Shown here in pieces: positions 20,803-32,536 of a DNA stretch of 64,000 bases. How positions within the stretch are numbered: position 1 is the first letter of the stretch; every line of letters starts with the position of its first letter. The notes under the pieces are model-generated. The model was not told the origin of the DNA, did not search any database, and saw only the letters and a program-made list of their open reading frames with translations. The translations under genes were made by a program, and so were the position numbers. This DNA comes from Poecilobothrus nobilitatus (taxonomy: Eukaryota > Arthropoda > Insecta > Diptera > Dolichopodidae). The stretch lies in contig OX352772.1 of NCBI GenBank assembly GCA_947095535.1, forward strand, positions 188,399,179-188,463,178. Reading direction: 5' to 3'.

Positions 20803-23800
20803 AAAACAAGTAAATGTAACAGTAAGTCGATGCAACCGACTTATTAATACCCTACACCTGAATAATTCGAATTAAATTAAAAATCCATAAGTGTATTTGG
20901 CAACTGGTTGAACTTCTTCCCTTTTCTGTTTTATTCAACTCGAATTTCAGGAACGTAAAAGAAGCATCCTCTTGGGATATGCTTGAAACCTTTGTAAAAA
21001 ATTTTTAGTTTCTATCTTTATTAATTTCGAAAATTGCTAGTCCTTGGGAGGTGTGTGTCAGGTACCCGAATTGCCACTCTAATTCATCGAATCCATCTCA
21101 GGAACATAATGAAAACATGCCAGAACACCATTGTACTAAATTTAAAGGTTCTACTTTTGTTAGTTTTGGAAATATGCTCGTTGCTCTTGTGCTCGTCCGG
21201 AAGTTTCCAAAATACGAACCCATGGTTCAAATTCTTTCAAATGTCAATTTCCAATTTTACAGAAAAGGAAACATAACAGAACACCTTTGTACTAAAAATA
21301 AAAGTTCTATCTTTGTTGGTTGTGGAGATATACTCGTTTGCTCTGGGGCTCGTCCGAAAGCTTCCAAGATTTGAACCCATGGACCAAATCCTCACAAATT
21401 TAAGAAACATAAATCAAACATGAAAGAACACCATTCTGCTTAATTTAAAAGTTATTTCTTTGTTGCTTTTGGAGATAATATTATTTGCTCTGAGGCTCGT
21501 TCGGAAGCTTCCAAAATCCGAACCCAAGGACGAAATCCTCTCAAATTTCAGCGACCTAAATCAAACATGAAAGAACACCATTCTGCCGAATTTAAAGGTT
21601 ATATCTTTGTTGTTTTTGAAGATAATCTCATTTGCTCTGGGGCTCGTTCGGAAGCTTCCAAAATCCAAACCCATGCACCATATCCTCTTAAATTTCAGAG
21701 ACATAAATCAAACGGGAAGGAACATCATTGTAAAAAATTTAAAGGTTCTATCTTTGTTGGTTTTGGAGATAATCTCGTTAGCTCTGGGGCTCGTTCGGAA
21801 GCTTCCAAGATCCGAACCCATGAACTAAATCCTCTCAAATTTCAGAGACTTAAATATAACATGAGAGAACACCACTCTGCCAAATTTAAAGGTTATATCT
21901 TTATTGGTTTTGGAGATAATCTCATTTGCTTTGGTGCTCGTTCGGAAGCTTCCAAAATCCAAACCCATGGACCAAATCCTCTTAAATTTCAGAGACATAA
22001 ATCGAAAGGGAAGGAACATCATTGTACAAAATTTAAAGGTTCTATCTTTGTTGATTTTGGAGATAATCTCGTTTGCTCTGGGACTCGTTCGGAAGCTTCC
22101 AAAATCCGAACCCAAGGACCAAATCCTCTCAAATTTTAGAGACATAAATCGAACGGGAAGGAACATCATTTTACAAAATTTAAAGGTTCTATCTTTGTTG
22201 ATTTTGGAGATAATCCTCTTTGCTCTGGTGCTCGTTCGGAAGCATCCAAACCCATGGACCAAATTCTCTTAAATTTCAGAGACATAAATCGAAAGGGAAG
22301 GAACATCATTGTACAAAATTTAAAGGTTCTATCTTTGTTTATTTTGGAGATAATCTCGTTTGCTCTGGGGCTCGTTCGGAAGCTTCCAAAATCCGAACCC
22401 ATGGACCAAATTCTCTCAAATTTTAGAGACATAAATCGAACGGGAAGGAACATCATTGTACAAAATTTAAAGGTTCTATCTTTGTTGATTTTGGAGATAA
22501 TCCTCTTTGCTCTGGTGCTCGTTCGGAAGCATCCAAACCCATGGACCAAATTCTCTTAAATTTCAGAGACATACATCGAAAGGGAAGGAACATCATTGTA
22601 CAAAATTTGAAGGTTCTATCTTTGTTGATTTTGGAGATAATCTCGTTTGCTCTGGGGCTCGTTCGGAAGCTTCCAAAATCCGAACCCATGGACCAAATTC
22701 TCTCAAATTTTAGAGACATAAATCGAACGGGAAGGAACATCATTGTACAAAATTTAAAGGTTCTATCTTTGTTGATTTTGGAGATAATCCTCTTTGCTCT
22801 GGTGCTCGTTCGGAAGCATCCAAACCCATGGACCAAATTCTCTTAAATTTCAGAGACATACATCGAAAGGGAAGGAACATCATTGTACAAAATTTAAAGG
22901 TTCTATCTTTGTTAATTTTGGAGATAATCTCGTTTGCTATGGGACTCGTTCGGAAGCTTCCAAAATCCGAACCCATAGACCAAATCCTATCAAATTTTAG
23001 AGACATAAATCGAACGGGAAGGAACATCATTGTACAAAATTTAAAGGTTCTATCTTTGTTGGTTTTGGAGATAATCTCCTTTGCTCTGGTGCTCGTTCGG
23101 AAGCATCCAAACCCATGGACCAAATTCTCTTAAATTTCAGAGACATAAATCGAAAGGGAAGGAACATCATTGTACAAAATTTAAAGGTTCTATCTTTGTT
23201 GATTTTGGAGATAATCTCGTTTGCTCTGGGACTCGTTCGGAAGCTTCCAAAATCCGAACCCATGGACCAAATCCTCTCAAGTTTTAGAGACATAAATCGA
23301 ACGGGAAGGAACATCATTGCACAAAATTGAAAGGTTATATCTTTATTGGTTTTGGAGATAATCTCGTTTGCTCTGGTACTCGTTCGGAAGCTTCCAAAAT
23401 CCAAACTCATGGACCAAATCCTCTTAAATTTCAGAGACATAAATAGAACGGGAAGGAACATCATTGTACAAAATTTAAAAATTCTATCTTTGTTGATTTT
23501 GGAGATAATCTCGTTTGCTCTGGTACTCGTTCGGAAGCTTCCAAAATCCAAACTCATGGACCAAATCCTCTTAAATTTCAGAGACATAAATAGAACGGGA
23601 AGGAACATCATTGTACAAAATTTAAAAATTCTATCTTTGTTGGTTTTGGAGATAATCTCGTTTGCTCCGGAATCATTCGGAAGCTTCCAGAATCGGAACC
23701 CATGGACCGATTTTGTCCAGATTCGAACTTAGCCTTCCTTTCGTAATTAGTAACGTACTATATAAATTTCATCAAGATAGCTTTATTAGTTTTTGAGCTA

Positions 23801-23955
23801 TCGTGCGGACGGACGGACATCGTTAAATCGACTAAGGAGATGATCCTGATTCAGAATATATATACATGTCCATATCTAACTCGCTTCCTTTTGGTGGTTA
23901 CAAACACCATAGCAAAGTTAATATATCCTAAACTTTAGGTGTAGTGTATAAAAAT
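20803..23955. mobile_element. Tandem-repeat-bearing element with imperfect terminal inverted motif
   Basis: The left part, AAAACAAGTAAATGTAAC, then hairpin AAGTCG-ATGCAAC-CGACTT, then ATACCCTACACCT (20,847-20,859), is shared with 62,445 on and, inverted, with 57,060. The right end has AGGTGTAGTGTAT (23,937-23,949), an imperfect inverted match to ATACCCTACACCT. Before it lie GCGGACGGACGGACATCG (23,804-23,825) and TTCAGAATATATATACATGTCC, features I associate from memory with intergenic repeats of flies. The middle is a tandem array. No transposase is encoded. Class unknown. Confidence 0.65.
21110..23690 (+). repeat. Tandem array, ~143 bp monomers, partly 287 bp dimers
   Basis: About 18 monomers, each with AAATTTAAAGGTT, TTTGGAGATAATCTC, GCTCGTTCGGAAGCTTCCA and CCCATGGACCAAATCCT. 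From about 22,150 to 23,290 two monomer types alternate: one has CGGAAGCATCCAAACCC and the other CGGAAGCTTCCAAAATCCGAACCC. Equivalent positions recur exactly every 287 bp (22,220, 22,507, 22,794 and 23,081), a higher-order repeat. The last two monomers are 147 bp apart and nearly identical. Several frames are open on both strands across the array because the period keeps them open; I read this as chance, not coding. Confidence 0.9.
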
Positions 23956-24173
23956 AATGATAACAATAACAATAATAATAAATTAACCTTTTTTAAGATT
24001 TAAGTTATTATAAATTTAGTTTTAAGTCAATGTTTTGTTTAATTTTAATTATAAGCATTAATTTAAGAATTGTTTTTGTAACGAGCTTGTTTTGGTTTTG
24101 TTTAATAAAATAAAATAAAAACAAAATTCGCATAGTTAATATTATTTGTAATTTTTAAAATATCAGCACTCAT
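23956..24173. other. Short AT-rich gap, no gene
   Basis: AATAATAAC and AAAATAAAATAAAAACAAAA simple repeats. Nothing else is seen. Confidence 0.5.
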
Positions 24174-25316
24174 TCAAAAATCAAGTCTTTCAAACATAAA
24201 ATCATAATCATAACCGACAAAACACCCAACCCCACCTGCGGCATATGTTTCATTTGTGTCAGCATAAAAGTTATAACCTGGAATTTTAAAATCATTAGCT
24301 TCACAGTTATAGTTCCAAATTTCATAGACAAATATTATATCCGGTAAATTAGCAAAAGCTTCTAAATGGGACACTAGAGACGAGAAATTCTCCCTTAGAC
24401 GTCGAACATTTTGATGCACAATAAAAAAATTATTTATATTACTATCACAATGGAATACACTTTTTTTTTCACAATTATTTTTGATTAAATTAATAGAGAG
24501 ATTATCGTTTTCAAGATCATTTAAATCAAAGAGCACATTAAAACTAAAATTTTTAAATTATATAAGTAAACAAATTAATAATTATTTAATTAGAATAAAG
24601 TTTAAATATTCTTTAGGTCATCAAATGATCTTAAAACGACAATTTCACTATTTTAATTTTTTTTTAAAAGCAAATTTGATCTACTAAACTACAAATATTT
24701 ATAATGTTTCTGCTTTACAATTTTTTTAGCTTCCATATAGTGTGCAATATAAAATTTAGTTAAACTATTATTAATGTGAATATCACCAAGATTTTATCTT
24801 TCTGAATTTTTTTTTTCTTCATAATATTCTTTTTAACCTCGTTGCTGGAAAACTTCCCGCATTAAACATTACTACTAGTGGTAGTATTATTAAAATCTGC
24901 TTTTTTATTTTTTTCCTTTTTAATAAAACAATTCACTATTTGACCATCACCAATTTTCGTTTTAAGCTTATCAGAAAAATTTTTTTTGACTACTTGAAGA
25001 GCATTATTTTTATTAACATCTTTAACACCAGTAATTTCAATTATGTTTTTTTTTTTTCCTGATCTATCTAATTTATTCTGTTTTCTAAAGTAGATAATTT
25101 ACTTTTAAGCTCAGTATTTTCTTCCTTTAAATTTTCTATTGTTTTTAAACATTCGTTGTTTACATTTTTTAATGACAGCCTTTCAGTTTTTAATGACAGC
25201 ATTTCTTCATATAAAAGTTGCAGCGTGACAACAGGTAATGCAGTTTGGGTCGTAATTACATTTAAGTCGCTCTGTGGCTCTAACCCAAATACAAATGGTA
25301 ATGAAGTCACTGTCAC
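24174..25316 (-). pseudogene. Decayed LINE: ORF1 coiled coil and endonuclease start
   Basis: Read on the minus strand, 25,316-25,068 encodes a strong coiled coil (EEMLSLKTERLSLKNVNNE, then ENLKEENTELKSKLSTLEN), as in LINE ORF1 proteins. Around 24,880-25,070 the frame KNIIEITGVKDVNKNNALQV and VVKKNFSDKLKTKIGDGQIV resembles the RRM-like part of ORF1. 24,174-24,536 starts ORF2, with NNFFIVHQNVRRLRENF, DIIFVYEIW (the ETW motif with Y and I changes) and AAGGVGCFV. The rest of the endonuclease and the RT are missing. Same group as 11.3-12.5 kb, and the two fragments together would cover most of one element, but they are not continuous. Confidence 0.7.
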
Positions 25317-25339
25317 ATTGTTGCAAATGAAATTACTAA

Positions 25340-26085
25340 AACTATTTTATTTGGAATGAGGTTATTCATTCGTATTTCATGAAAACTGTCAAAAGAAAGC
25401 CCAAATCTTGGTGTAATCCCATTTACAAGGAAGCCATTTCAAAAAAAGAGCAGGCTTTTAAGCTGTAACAAAACAACAGGTCGGAGGCGCACAGGGCCAA
25501 CTATAAAGTGGTTAGAATCAAGTGCAAGAGAGTTATCAAAAGCAAAAATGATTGCTCAAACAAAAAATGAAATGTAACATCATCCACATGCAAAAGAATA
25601 ACAAATCTTTTTGGACATTTGCCAAAATTGTAAAAGAAGACGTTGGAGGGTCTTCTTTTCCACCACTTGTCGATAATAATAACAGCACCGTATTAGATTC
25701 TAAATAGAAAGCGAACTTATTTGGCGAGCAGGTCTGTTCCAATTCGACACTGCCACAGTCAGCTCAGGTGGCACCCTCTGTTCCAGAAGTTGGCTACTCC
25801 TTCGGTAAAATTTACTTGAGGTCGCGGGCGGTGATGAAATTCTTGAAAAATCTTGATTCAAATAAATCAGCCGGCGCACATGGTATAACTATCATGGTGC
25901 TCAAAAATACCTACTCCAGTATTTCAAAACCTCTTCGCAACGTTTTCTACGTCTCCTTCACTTCGCGTATTCATACTACCCAATGGAAGGTTGCAAATGT
26001 TTTCCCAATTCCCAAAAAAGGAATTAAAACCGCCCTATTGCTATAACTTCGGTTCTTTCCAAAGTAATGAAAAAATTGTGATTTT
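25340..26085 (+). pseudogene. Family A LINE RT fragment
   Basis: Plus-strand fragment homologous to the first part of the RT at 6944-8869. KRKPKSWCNPIYKEAISKKE, KVVRIKCKRVIK and SFWTFAKIVKED-like phrases occur in shifted frames. The clear frame 25,768-26,046 then has PSVPEVGYSFGKIYLRSRAV, SNKSAGAHGI (normally SAGPDGI), SSISKPLRNVFYVSFTS and VANVFPIPKKG. It stops before the catalytic aspartates. Both ends are cut. Dead. Confidence 0.8.
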
Positions 26086-27065
26086 GATTTCGACAACGTT
26101 GGACCATCAACATACACTAATATTTTGAAATTAACTTAATTTAATTATAACATTTATCTTATTTATTTTATCTTATTTATTTTATATCTTAAATCAAATA
26201 GATACCTAACTTAAGATTATTATTATTATTTTTTTTTTTTTAACCAATAATTAGAAAAAAGGAAAAACACTGTTTATATAATATTGATCTCTAATTTTGT
26301 TTACATTATATTTTTTATTTCAATTAATTTTTGACTAATTTTTTTTTTTATGTAATTTAAATTTAAATAATTCAACTTTGGGCTATTCATTTTAACCTAA
26401 TGAAACTTAAAATTTTGATGGTATAATTTATATTTTGTAATTTGAAACTTTGAAATTTTATTTTTGTTTAAATTTTGTAAATTAATTATAATTTTGTTTA
26501 CTTAATTAATTGTCAAAACTAGTATTAAACAATGCACGCTAACTAATCATCATTTTCTATCCCATACCTTTCTTTAGCAGCATATTTTTTATTTTCTTTT
26601 TCATTCTACTCTTATTCATATTAATTAATGCTGTTAATTTTTTTTTTTCTAATTTTTATTTATATATACTCCCAATATTAGATGTAGGATAAAGAAAACA
26701 TAATGTTTTGAAAAGGTTTGTGTCTGTGCTAATTTAGTGGTGAATTGTGCAGGCAATCTCTGGGTACAATAAGGTACTAAAAACTGTTGTATTCGGATTT
26801 TCGTTTGTAATGTTTGCCGCTATTTTGGTGCTTGCACTATTATCTCTTATCTTATTATATATTTTTTTTTTTTTTCTTCTCTCTTCACTATTTTCGTTAT
26901 GTCTTATAATTACTGTGTATGTTCAATGTGTGATTTATGTTTTCTAATATTTTTTTTAAATATTCAAATTTGAAATTAAATCTTTTCAAATTTAAATTTT
27001 TCAAATCTCTTTCCCTCCTTTTCCGCCCGCAAGTTGTAATTAATGGGAACAAATTTTTTATTACA
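26086..27065. other. About 1 kb AT-rich, no recognisable gene
   Basis: Mostly A/T runs. A 66-codon frame at 26,747-26,947 is hydrophobic only because it translates poly(T). It may contain the 5' UTR of the family B LINE that follows; no promoter motif could be fixed. Confidence 0.4.
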
Positions 27066-29945
27066 ATTTTGTAATATTAGCGGCTAAGAATTTAAAATTA
27101 ATTTTTAATAGCATGCAATTGAAATTACATGCTAAGAATTTCCAATCAGTTGAAGCCCATCTTCACTCCGAAAGACCAGCTATACTTGCCTTAAGCGAGA
27201 CTCAAGTTGTAGGTGATGATACTAATTATAATATCAACGGCTATACACTTATTTCGCATTTCATACCTCACCGAGGAGTCGCTTTATATTTACGTTCTAA
27301 TGTAGCTTTCAACACCCTTCATGATCTTAAAAGCCCAACCCGATTTTTCATTATCTCTGGGTTAAACTTCGTGTTCAAAATGCTACAATATTTTTCTGTT
27401 TTTTATACAGATCCCCTCAAGCCTGTGGGCTGGAAACTGCTGTGGCCATCGAAGAATTATCCGACAATATCAATAAAATTCTGGAAAAGAATCCTGAATG
27501 TGAGATAGCTGTCGCTGGTGATTTCAATGTGCACAACAAAAACTGGCTCCATTTTTTAAGTCACAATAGCAGGGAAGGCAAACAAGTTGAACTATTTTCA
27601 AACTTAATTCAACTTTCTCAACTTGTAAAGAGCCCAACTCGAATTCCGGACCGAGAAAATCAAAATGAACATCTTTTGGACTTGTTCCTGACATCAAATC
27701 TTGAAAACTACAATATTTCTGTTAGCGCCCCAATTGGAGGCTCCGACCATTGCCTTGTTAAATCCAGCTTTCCAATGCGTACATCGCTCAATCGAAATCC
27801 TATTCTTAAAAGATTAGTCTGGCACTATAACTAGGCCGACTGGGTAGGTCTGAATAGCTTTTTGGGAGGTTTTGATTGGTCAATGTGTTTCCGTTATAGG
27901 GATGTTGACTTTGCTGCGGATGCCATTAGTAAAACAATCATGCTCATATAAACCAATTAAAACTAAATCCACGGTTCGGTTAAATGACATCTGCAGGAAA
28001 GCAATTCAAGCCAAGGAAGAGCATTTTAAAATGTACAAGGAAAATGTGTCTGGGTCCTCATTTGGGGACTAAAGTTGCCAGGAACAATTGCAAGAGAATT
28101 ATCAATCAACAAAAGTTTCTTTACAACCAAAGATTAAAACGTAAAATAATCAATTTACCGAACTGCAATCGTTCTTTTTGGACATTTGCGAAAAGTGCAA
28201 AGAATAACTTTTGCGAATCATCCTTTCCGCCGCTGATTGATAACAATAATTCTATCATATCAGATTCAGTTGGTAAAGCAAATTTGTTTGCAAAATTCTT
28301 TGCAGCAAATTCTACACTACCTCCTACAGTTTAAACTCCACCAGTACTACCCTTTGTTGATCCTACTAGGGTTAAAATTCTTCATAGGGTGTACTTTAGA
28401 ACACGTACTGTAGTGAAAGTGCTTAAAAATCTGAATGTTAGAAAATCCACTGGTCCTGATGGAATTCCTGCGATGGTTCTTAAACTTATTGCCTCTCCCA
28501 TTTCTAAACCTCTGCGCAATCTTTTTTCATTATCATTTTCGACTGGCAGATATCCCAGTCAATGGAAAGTTGCTCATGTCTCTCCGATTCCCAAAAAAGG
28601 TGATAAAAGCGACCACTCCAACTACCGGCCAATAGCAATTATTTCGGTCATTTCCAAAGTTATGGAAATTTTCGTTAACAAAAGGCTGATGAGATACCTT
28701 GATTGCAAAGGTATTTTGCATGATAGGCAATATGGCTTTAGAAGTCAAAGATCTACAGGTGATCTTCTAACATACTTGATATCTCAAAGGCTTTTGATCG
28801 AGTATGGCATTCTGCTCTTTTGAACAAATGCCGAGCTATTGGTCTTGGTAATCCGTTTTACCAATGAATTGAAGATTTTCTTTCGAATCGTCGTATTCGT
28901 GTCCTTGTCGACAGTTTTATGTCTGACACTTTAGAAATAAACGCTGGCCTTATCACCAACTCTTTTTTTGATTTTTATCAACGACTTACTCTCCTCTACC
29001 CTCAATCCAATTCATAGCTTCGCCGACGACAGCACTCTAGTGGCATCCTACGATTTCCTTAAGAAGTCTAATGTCACACCTACCGCAATCAGTTCGAAAA
29101 GAAATATGGTTAGTTTAGTAAACCATGATTTATCTAAAATAGCTGATTGGGGTAAAACTAATAGAATTGAGTTCAACACCTCAAAAACTCAAAGCTGCCT
29201 GATTTCCTGCAAAAGAAATCACTTTAACCCAATTCTGCGATTCCAAGGAGAAAATATAGAGCGATCAGAAAGTCTAAACGTTTTAAGTTTGCAGCTAAAT
29301 CAAGAAATGTTGTGGAATAAGAATATTTTTGATATAGCTAAACGTGCTGCCAAATGTTTGGGTTTTCTGTCCCTCTGCAAAACATATTTCTCTCCAAAGG
29401 ATCTGTCTAATATCTATAAAGCCTACATTCGACCTAAGATGGAGTACAACTCTCACATTTTGGAGTACAATTCTCACATTTGGGCTGGAGCATCCCAAAC
29501 TTCTCTGAGTTACCTCGACAAAATCCAAAACCGCGCCTTACGCCTAATAGGCGACCCTGTCGAACAAGTAACACTTACTCCACTTAACTCGCGTCGTAAT
29601 ATTGAAGCTATTTCTCTGTTTTATAGATATCTTGTAGGTAACGACACTTGCTCTATTGAACTTAAATCAATTATGCCTCCTCTTAAACAATTCCAACGTA
29701 ACACCAAAGGAGCTGCAAGTGCTCATTTCTACACTGTGGAAATTCCAATATTGTTTAAAACTGGCTATGGAAACTCATTTGTTGTGAGAACTGCTAAGAT
29801 GTGGAACATGCTTCCATCTAATGTGTTCCCCTCTGTTAATAACGTTCCGTACTACAATTTGCAAAAATTCAAAACGAATCTTTATAGGTTCTTTTCCAAT
29901 CTTCCCATTAATTCCCCTTTAACATCCTATTTTCCTAATAACTAA
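27066..29945 (+). pseudogene. Family B LINE ORF2 (endonuclease-reverse transcriptase)
   Basis: Endonuclease: KNFQSVEAHLHSERPAILAL with SETQ, HFIPHRGVALYLRSNVAFNT, a frameshift near 27,370, FCFLYRSPQ, VAGDFNVHNKNWLHF, ELFSNLIQLSQLVKSPTRIP and GGSDHCLVKSSF (end of domain, about 27,760). RT: NLPNCNRSFWTFAKSAKNNF, an in-frame TAA at 28,332, KSTGPDGIPAMVLK, NYRPIAIISVISKVMEI and QYGFRSQRSTGDLLTYL. A deletion then removes the codons before DISKAFDRVWH and shifts frame near 28,775, and a second small deletion removes most of the PQG box near 28,950. The frame 28,968-29,945 has HSFADDSTLVAS (FADD) and runs to the natural C-terminus with a duplicated MEYNSHI phrase. Both aspartate motifs survive, but the frame breaks make it inactive. 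Confidence 0.85.
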
Positions 29946-30013
29946 ACCTACATATGTAAAAGGAATCCGTTCCTAGCGTTTAGTTAGCGTGTAAAAAAAA
30001 AAAAAAAAAAAAC
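27066..30013 (+). mobile_element. Family B LINE with endonuclease, RT and poly(A) tail
   Basis: Near full-length ORF2 element on the plus strand, from the endonuclease start (FCNISG, 27,066) to a poly(A) run at about 29,993-30,012. The 3' UTR is very short (CTAGCGTTTAGTTAGCGTGT then A). No ORF1 was recognised upstream. A second family B copy lies at 30,985-32,476 on the other strand. The next LINE fragment begins directly after the poly(A). Confidence 0.85.
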
Positions 30014-30798
30014 AAAAGGCTTTTGAAATACTTCGACCACAAAGGTTTGCTTTAAGACCGGCAATACGGGTTTAGAGCCCGTCGTTCAACCGGTGATCTC
30101 AAAACTTATCTTTGTGAGAAGCTAAACTTCAACCTTCATCAATCTAGTGAGTTTGGTTTTGTGGCTCTTATATTATATTATATTTCTAAGGCTTTTGATC
30201 TAGTTTGGCACGATGCTCTGTTGACAAAGTTCAAAGCATTACGTCTAGGTAGGTTCTAAAATGGATTGGAGATTTCCTTTCGAATCGCATGGTTCGAATA
30301 CTTGTCGATGGTTATTCATCTGACAATTTTATAATTAATACTGGTGTCCCTCATGGATCAGTTTTGTTCCCCATTCTATTCTTAATATTTATCAATGACC
30401 TACTTTCATTAACCTATAATTCGATCCAACCTATCATTAACCTATAATTCGATTTTGGTATAGCTAAGGATGGCTACATGTTTGGGTTTTTTGTATCGCT
30501 GTAAAACCTTCTCTTCTGCATCTGATATTCTCAATATCTATAAAACATACATTCGGCCGCAAATGGTGTATAATGCACATATTTGGGCTGCAGGCCCCCA
30601 AACAGCACTAGGTTATCTAGATAATGTGCCAACAGAGCTATTGGTCTTTCGACGACCCCAGTGTAACTGCAATGATCACTCCTAAATTTTGGTTTTAAAA
30701 GGAGGTGGTTTTGGTTGGTTAAAGTTCAACACTACCCTGAGGAAGCACGTGCAGTTCCTCTTAGTGACTTTGGAGTTTTCCACCAACCCTCGTAAAAA
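30014..30798 (+). pseudogene. Family A LINE fragment with 3' end
   Basis: Starts directly after the family B poly(A) tail. Translation in shifted frames gives KLLKYFDHKGLL, DRQYGFRARRSTGDLKTYL, ISKAFDLVWHDALL, then a jump by deletion to CLGFLYRCKTFSSASDILNI, YIRPQMVYNAHIWA and QTALGYLDNV. The 3' UTR (30,690-30,790) matches that of 6722-8870 and is followed by poly(A). Internal deletions remove the FADD region. Dead. Confidence 0.8.
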
Positions 30799-30819
30799 AA
30801 AAAAAGTATATGTATATAA

Positions 30820-30966
30820 AAAAAAACTGATTTAATACAAAAAAAAAATTCCATATTCTATTATCATTTTAAATCTAAAAAACATAGTACGTGCATATAA
30901 AAATATATAAGGGCATTTAATTACATAAAATAAATATATATATACTAAAATATTGAAAAAGAGACT
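30820..30966 (-). repeat. Inverted copy of part of the 33.1-34.2 kb repeat
   Basis: Matches 33,571-33,724 in reverse orientation (poly(T) end, CTATTATCATTTTAAATC, AAGGGCATTTAATTACATAA). The minus-strand translation here nearly equals the plus-strand translation there, which shows the homology but does not imply coding. It joins the 3' side of the family B LINE fragment. Confidence 0.75.
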
Positions 30967-30984
30967 ATTAGGGTTTTTTACATA

Positions 30985-32476
30985 CCTCAATTGTATACCA
31001 TTTGTATCAGAAGGGAAGATGTTGGATGGAAGCATGTTCCACATTTTACCGATTCTCACAATAAGAGTTTGCATAATCAGTTTTAAACCACCTAGGAATT
31101 TCCACGGTGTAGAAATGAGCACTTGAGGCTCCCCTAGTGTTGCGTTGGAATTGTTTAAGGGGAGGTATTATTGATTTCAATTCAATAGAACAAGTGTCGT
31201 TACCTATAAGACATCTATAAAAGAGAGATAAAGCTCCAATATTTTGATGTGAGTTAAGAGGAGTAAATGTTTCCTGAACAGTAAGGTCGCCAATCCGGCA
31301 TAAGGTGCGATTTTGGATTTTGTGATGTTATGTTACCCTAATGATGTTAGCTGGATAAAATCAGAAAACAGCGCCAGCCCATATATGAGAATTATACTAC
31401 ATCTTAGGTTGAATATATGCTTTATAGATATTGGCCAGATGCCTAGGGGAAAAATAAGCTTTACAGCGAAAAAGAAAACCTAAACATTTGGCAGCCTTTT
31501 TGGCTATATCAAAAATATGCTCATTCCACAACATTTAATTGATTAAGAAGCTGCATGCCTAAAATGTTTAAATTTGAAGACCGCTGTATATTTTCCCTTT
31601 GGAACCGTAGACTTCGTATGGATTTATCTTTGCAAGAGATCTGACAGCTTTGAGTTTTGGAAGTGCTGAACTCAACTCTGTTTTTAACACCCCAATCAGT
31701 TAACTGAACTAGCCATAACTTCCCTTTTTAAACTGATTGCGATTGAAATAGCATTCGAGTTTTTTAAAAATCATAAGAATGCCACCAGAGTGCTGTCATC
31801 GGCAAAACTATGGATTGGATTGAAGGTAGAACTGAGTAGGTCGTTAATGAAAATTAAGAAGAGAGTGGAAGATAAGGCAGAGCCTTGTGGAACGCCAGCA
31901 TTTATTTTTAACAAGGATACGAATTCGATGATTCGAAAGAGAATCCTCAATCCATGCACTGAAAGAGCTGCCTAACCCAATGGTCTGACATTTGCTCAGC
32001 AGAGCAGAATGCCATATTCGATCAAAGGCCTTTGAGATATCGAGAGCTACAACCTCAGATTCACCGGAACAATGAATGCTGGTGTTGAGCTCTTGCAGAG
32101 ACAAGTTAAAAGATCACCTGTAGATCGATGACTGCGAAATCCGTATTGGCGATCGTTTAAAATACGCGAGCTTTTCAGGTATCTCAAAAGCCTTTTGTTT
32201 ACCAAAATTTCCATAATTTTGGAGAGGACCAAAGTGATGGCGATTGGTCGGTAGTTTGAAGGGTCGCTTTTGTCAACTTTTATGGGAATTGGAGAAACGT
32301 GGCAATTTTCCATTGGCTGGGATATTTACCAGTCGAAAATGAGAGTGCGCAGAGGTTTCGAAATGGGAGAGGCTACATGTTTGAGAACCATAGCTGGAAT
32401 TCCATCAGGACCAGTTGACTTTGTAACATTCAGATTCGTTAGCACTTTCACTACAGCACGTGATCTGAAGTATACC
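30985..32476 (-). pseudogene. Family B LINE RT fragment
   Basis: 5'-truncated minus-strand copy. From 32,476 down: VYFRSRAVVKVLTNLNVTKS, ENCHVSPIPIKVDKSDPS (PKK changed to IKV), NYRPIAITLVLSKIMEI, LNDRQYGFRSHRSTGDLL, VVALDISKAFDRIWHSALL (catalytic Asp), INAGVPQGSALSSTLF and HSFADDSTLVAF. Then a decayed C-terminal part runs down to VRIGKMWNMLPSNIFPS near 31,050. Frameshifts lie near 32,100, 31,970 and 31,770. It resembles the copy at 27.1-29.9 kb but keeps the DISKAFD and PQG boxes that copy has damaged. Confidence 0.8.
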
Positions 32477-32536
32477 TAAGTAGTAGATTTTGCTATTTAG
32501 GCGAACCTAAGTAGAAGGTTTTGCTATTTAGACGAA
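32475..32536. repeat. Two 31 bp tandem repeats
   Basis: CCTAAGTAG(T/A)AG(A/G)TTTTGC... occurs twice at 32,475 and 32,506 with two or three differences, exactly at the 5' truncation point of the family B fragment. Confidence 0.8.

Noticed and set aside
21567..22549. Long frames on both strands in the tandem array as a protein family
   Set aside because: They follow the repeat period, overlap on opposite strands, lack domains, and equal repeats give equal peptides. Better explained as satellite.
26747..26947. Small hydrophobic membrane protein
   Set aside because: Leu/Phe runs come from T-rich low-complexity DNA; no conservation or context.
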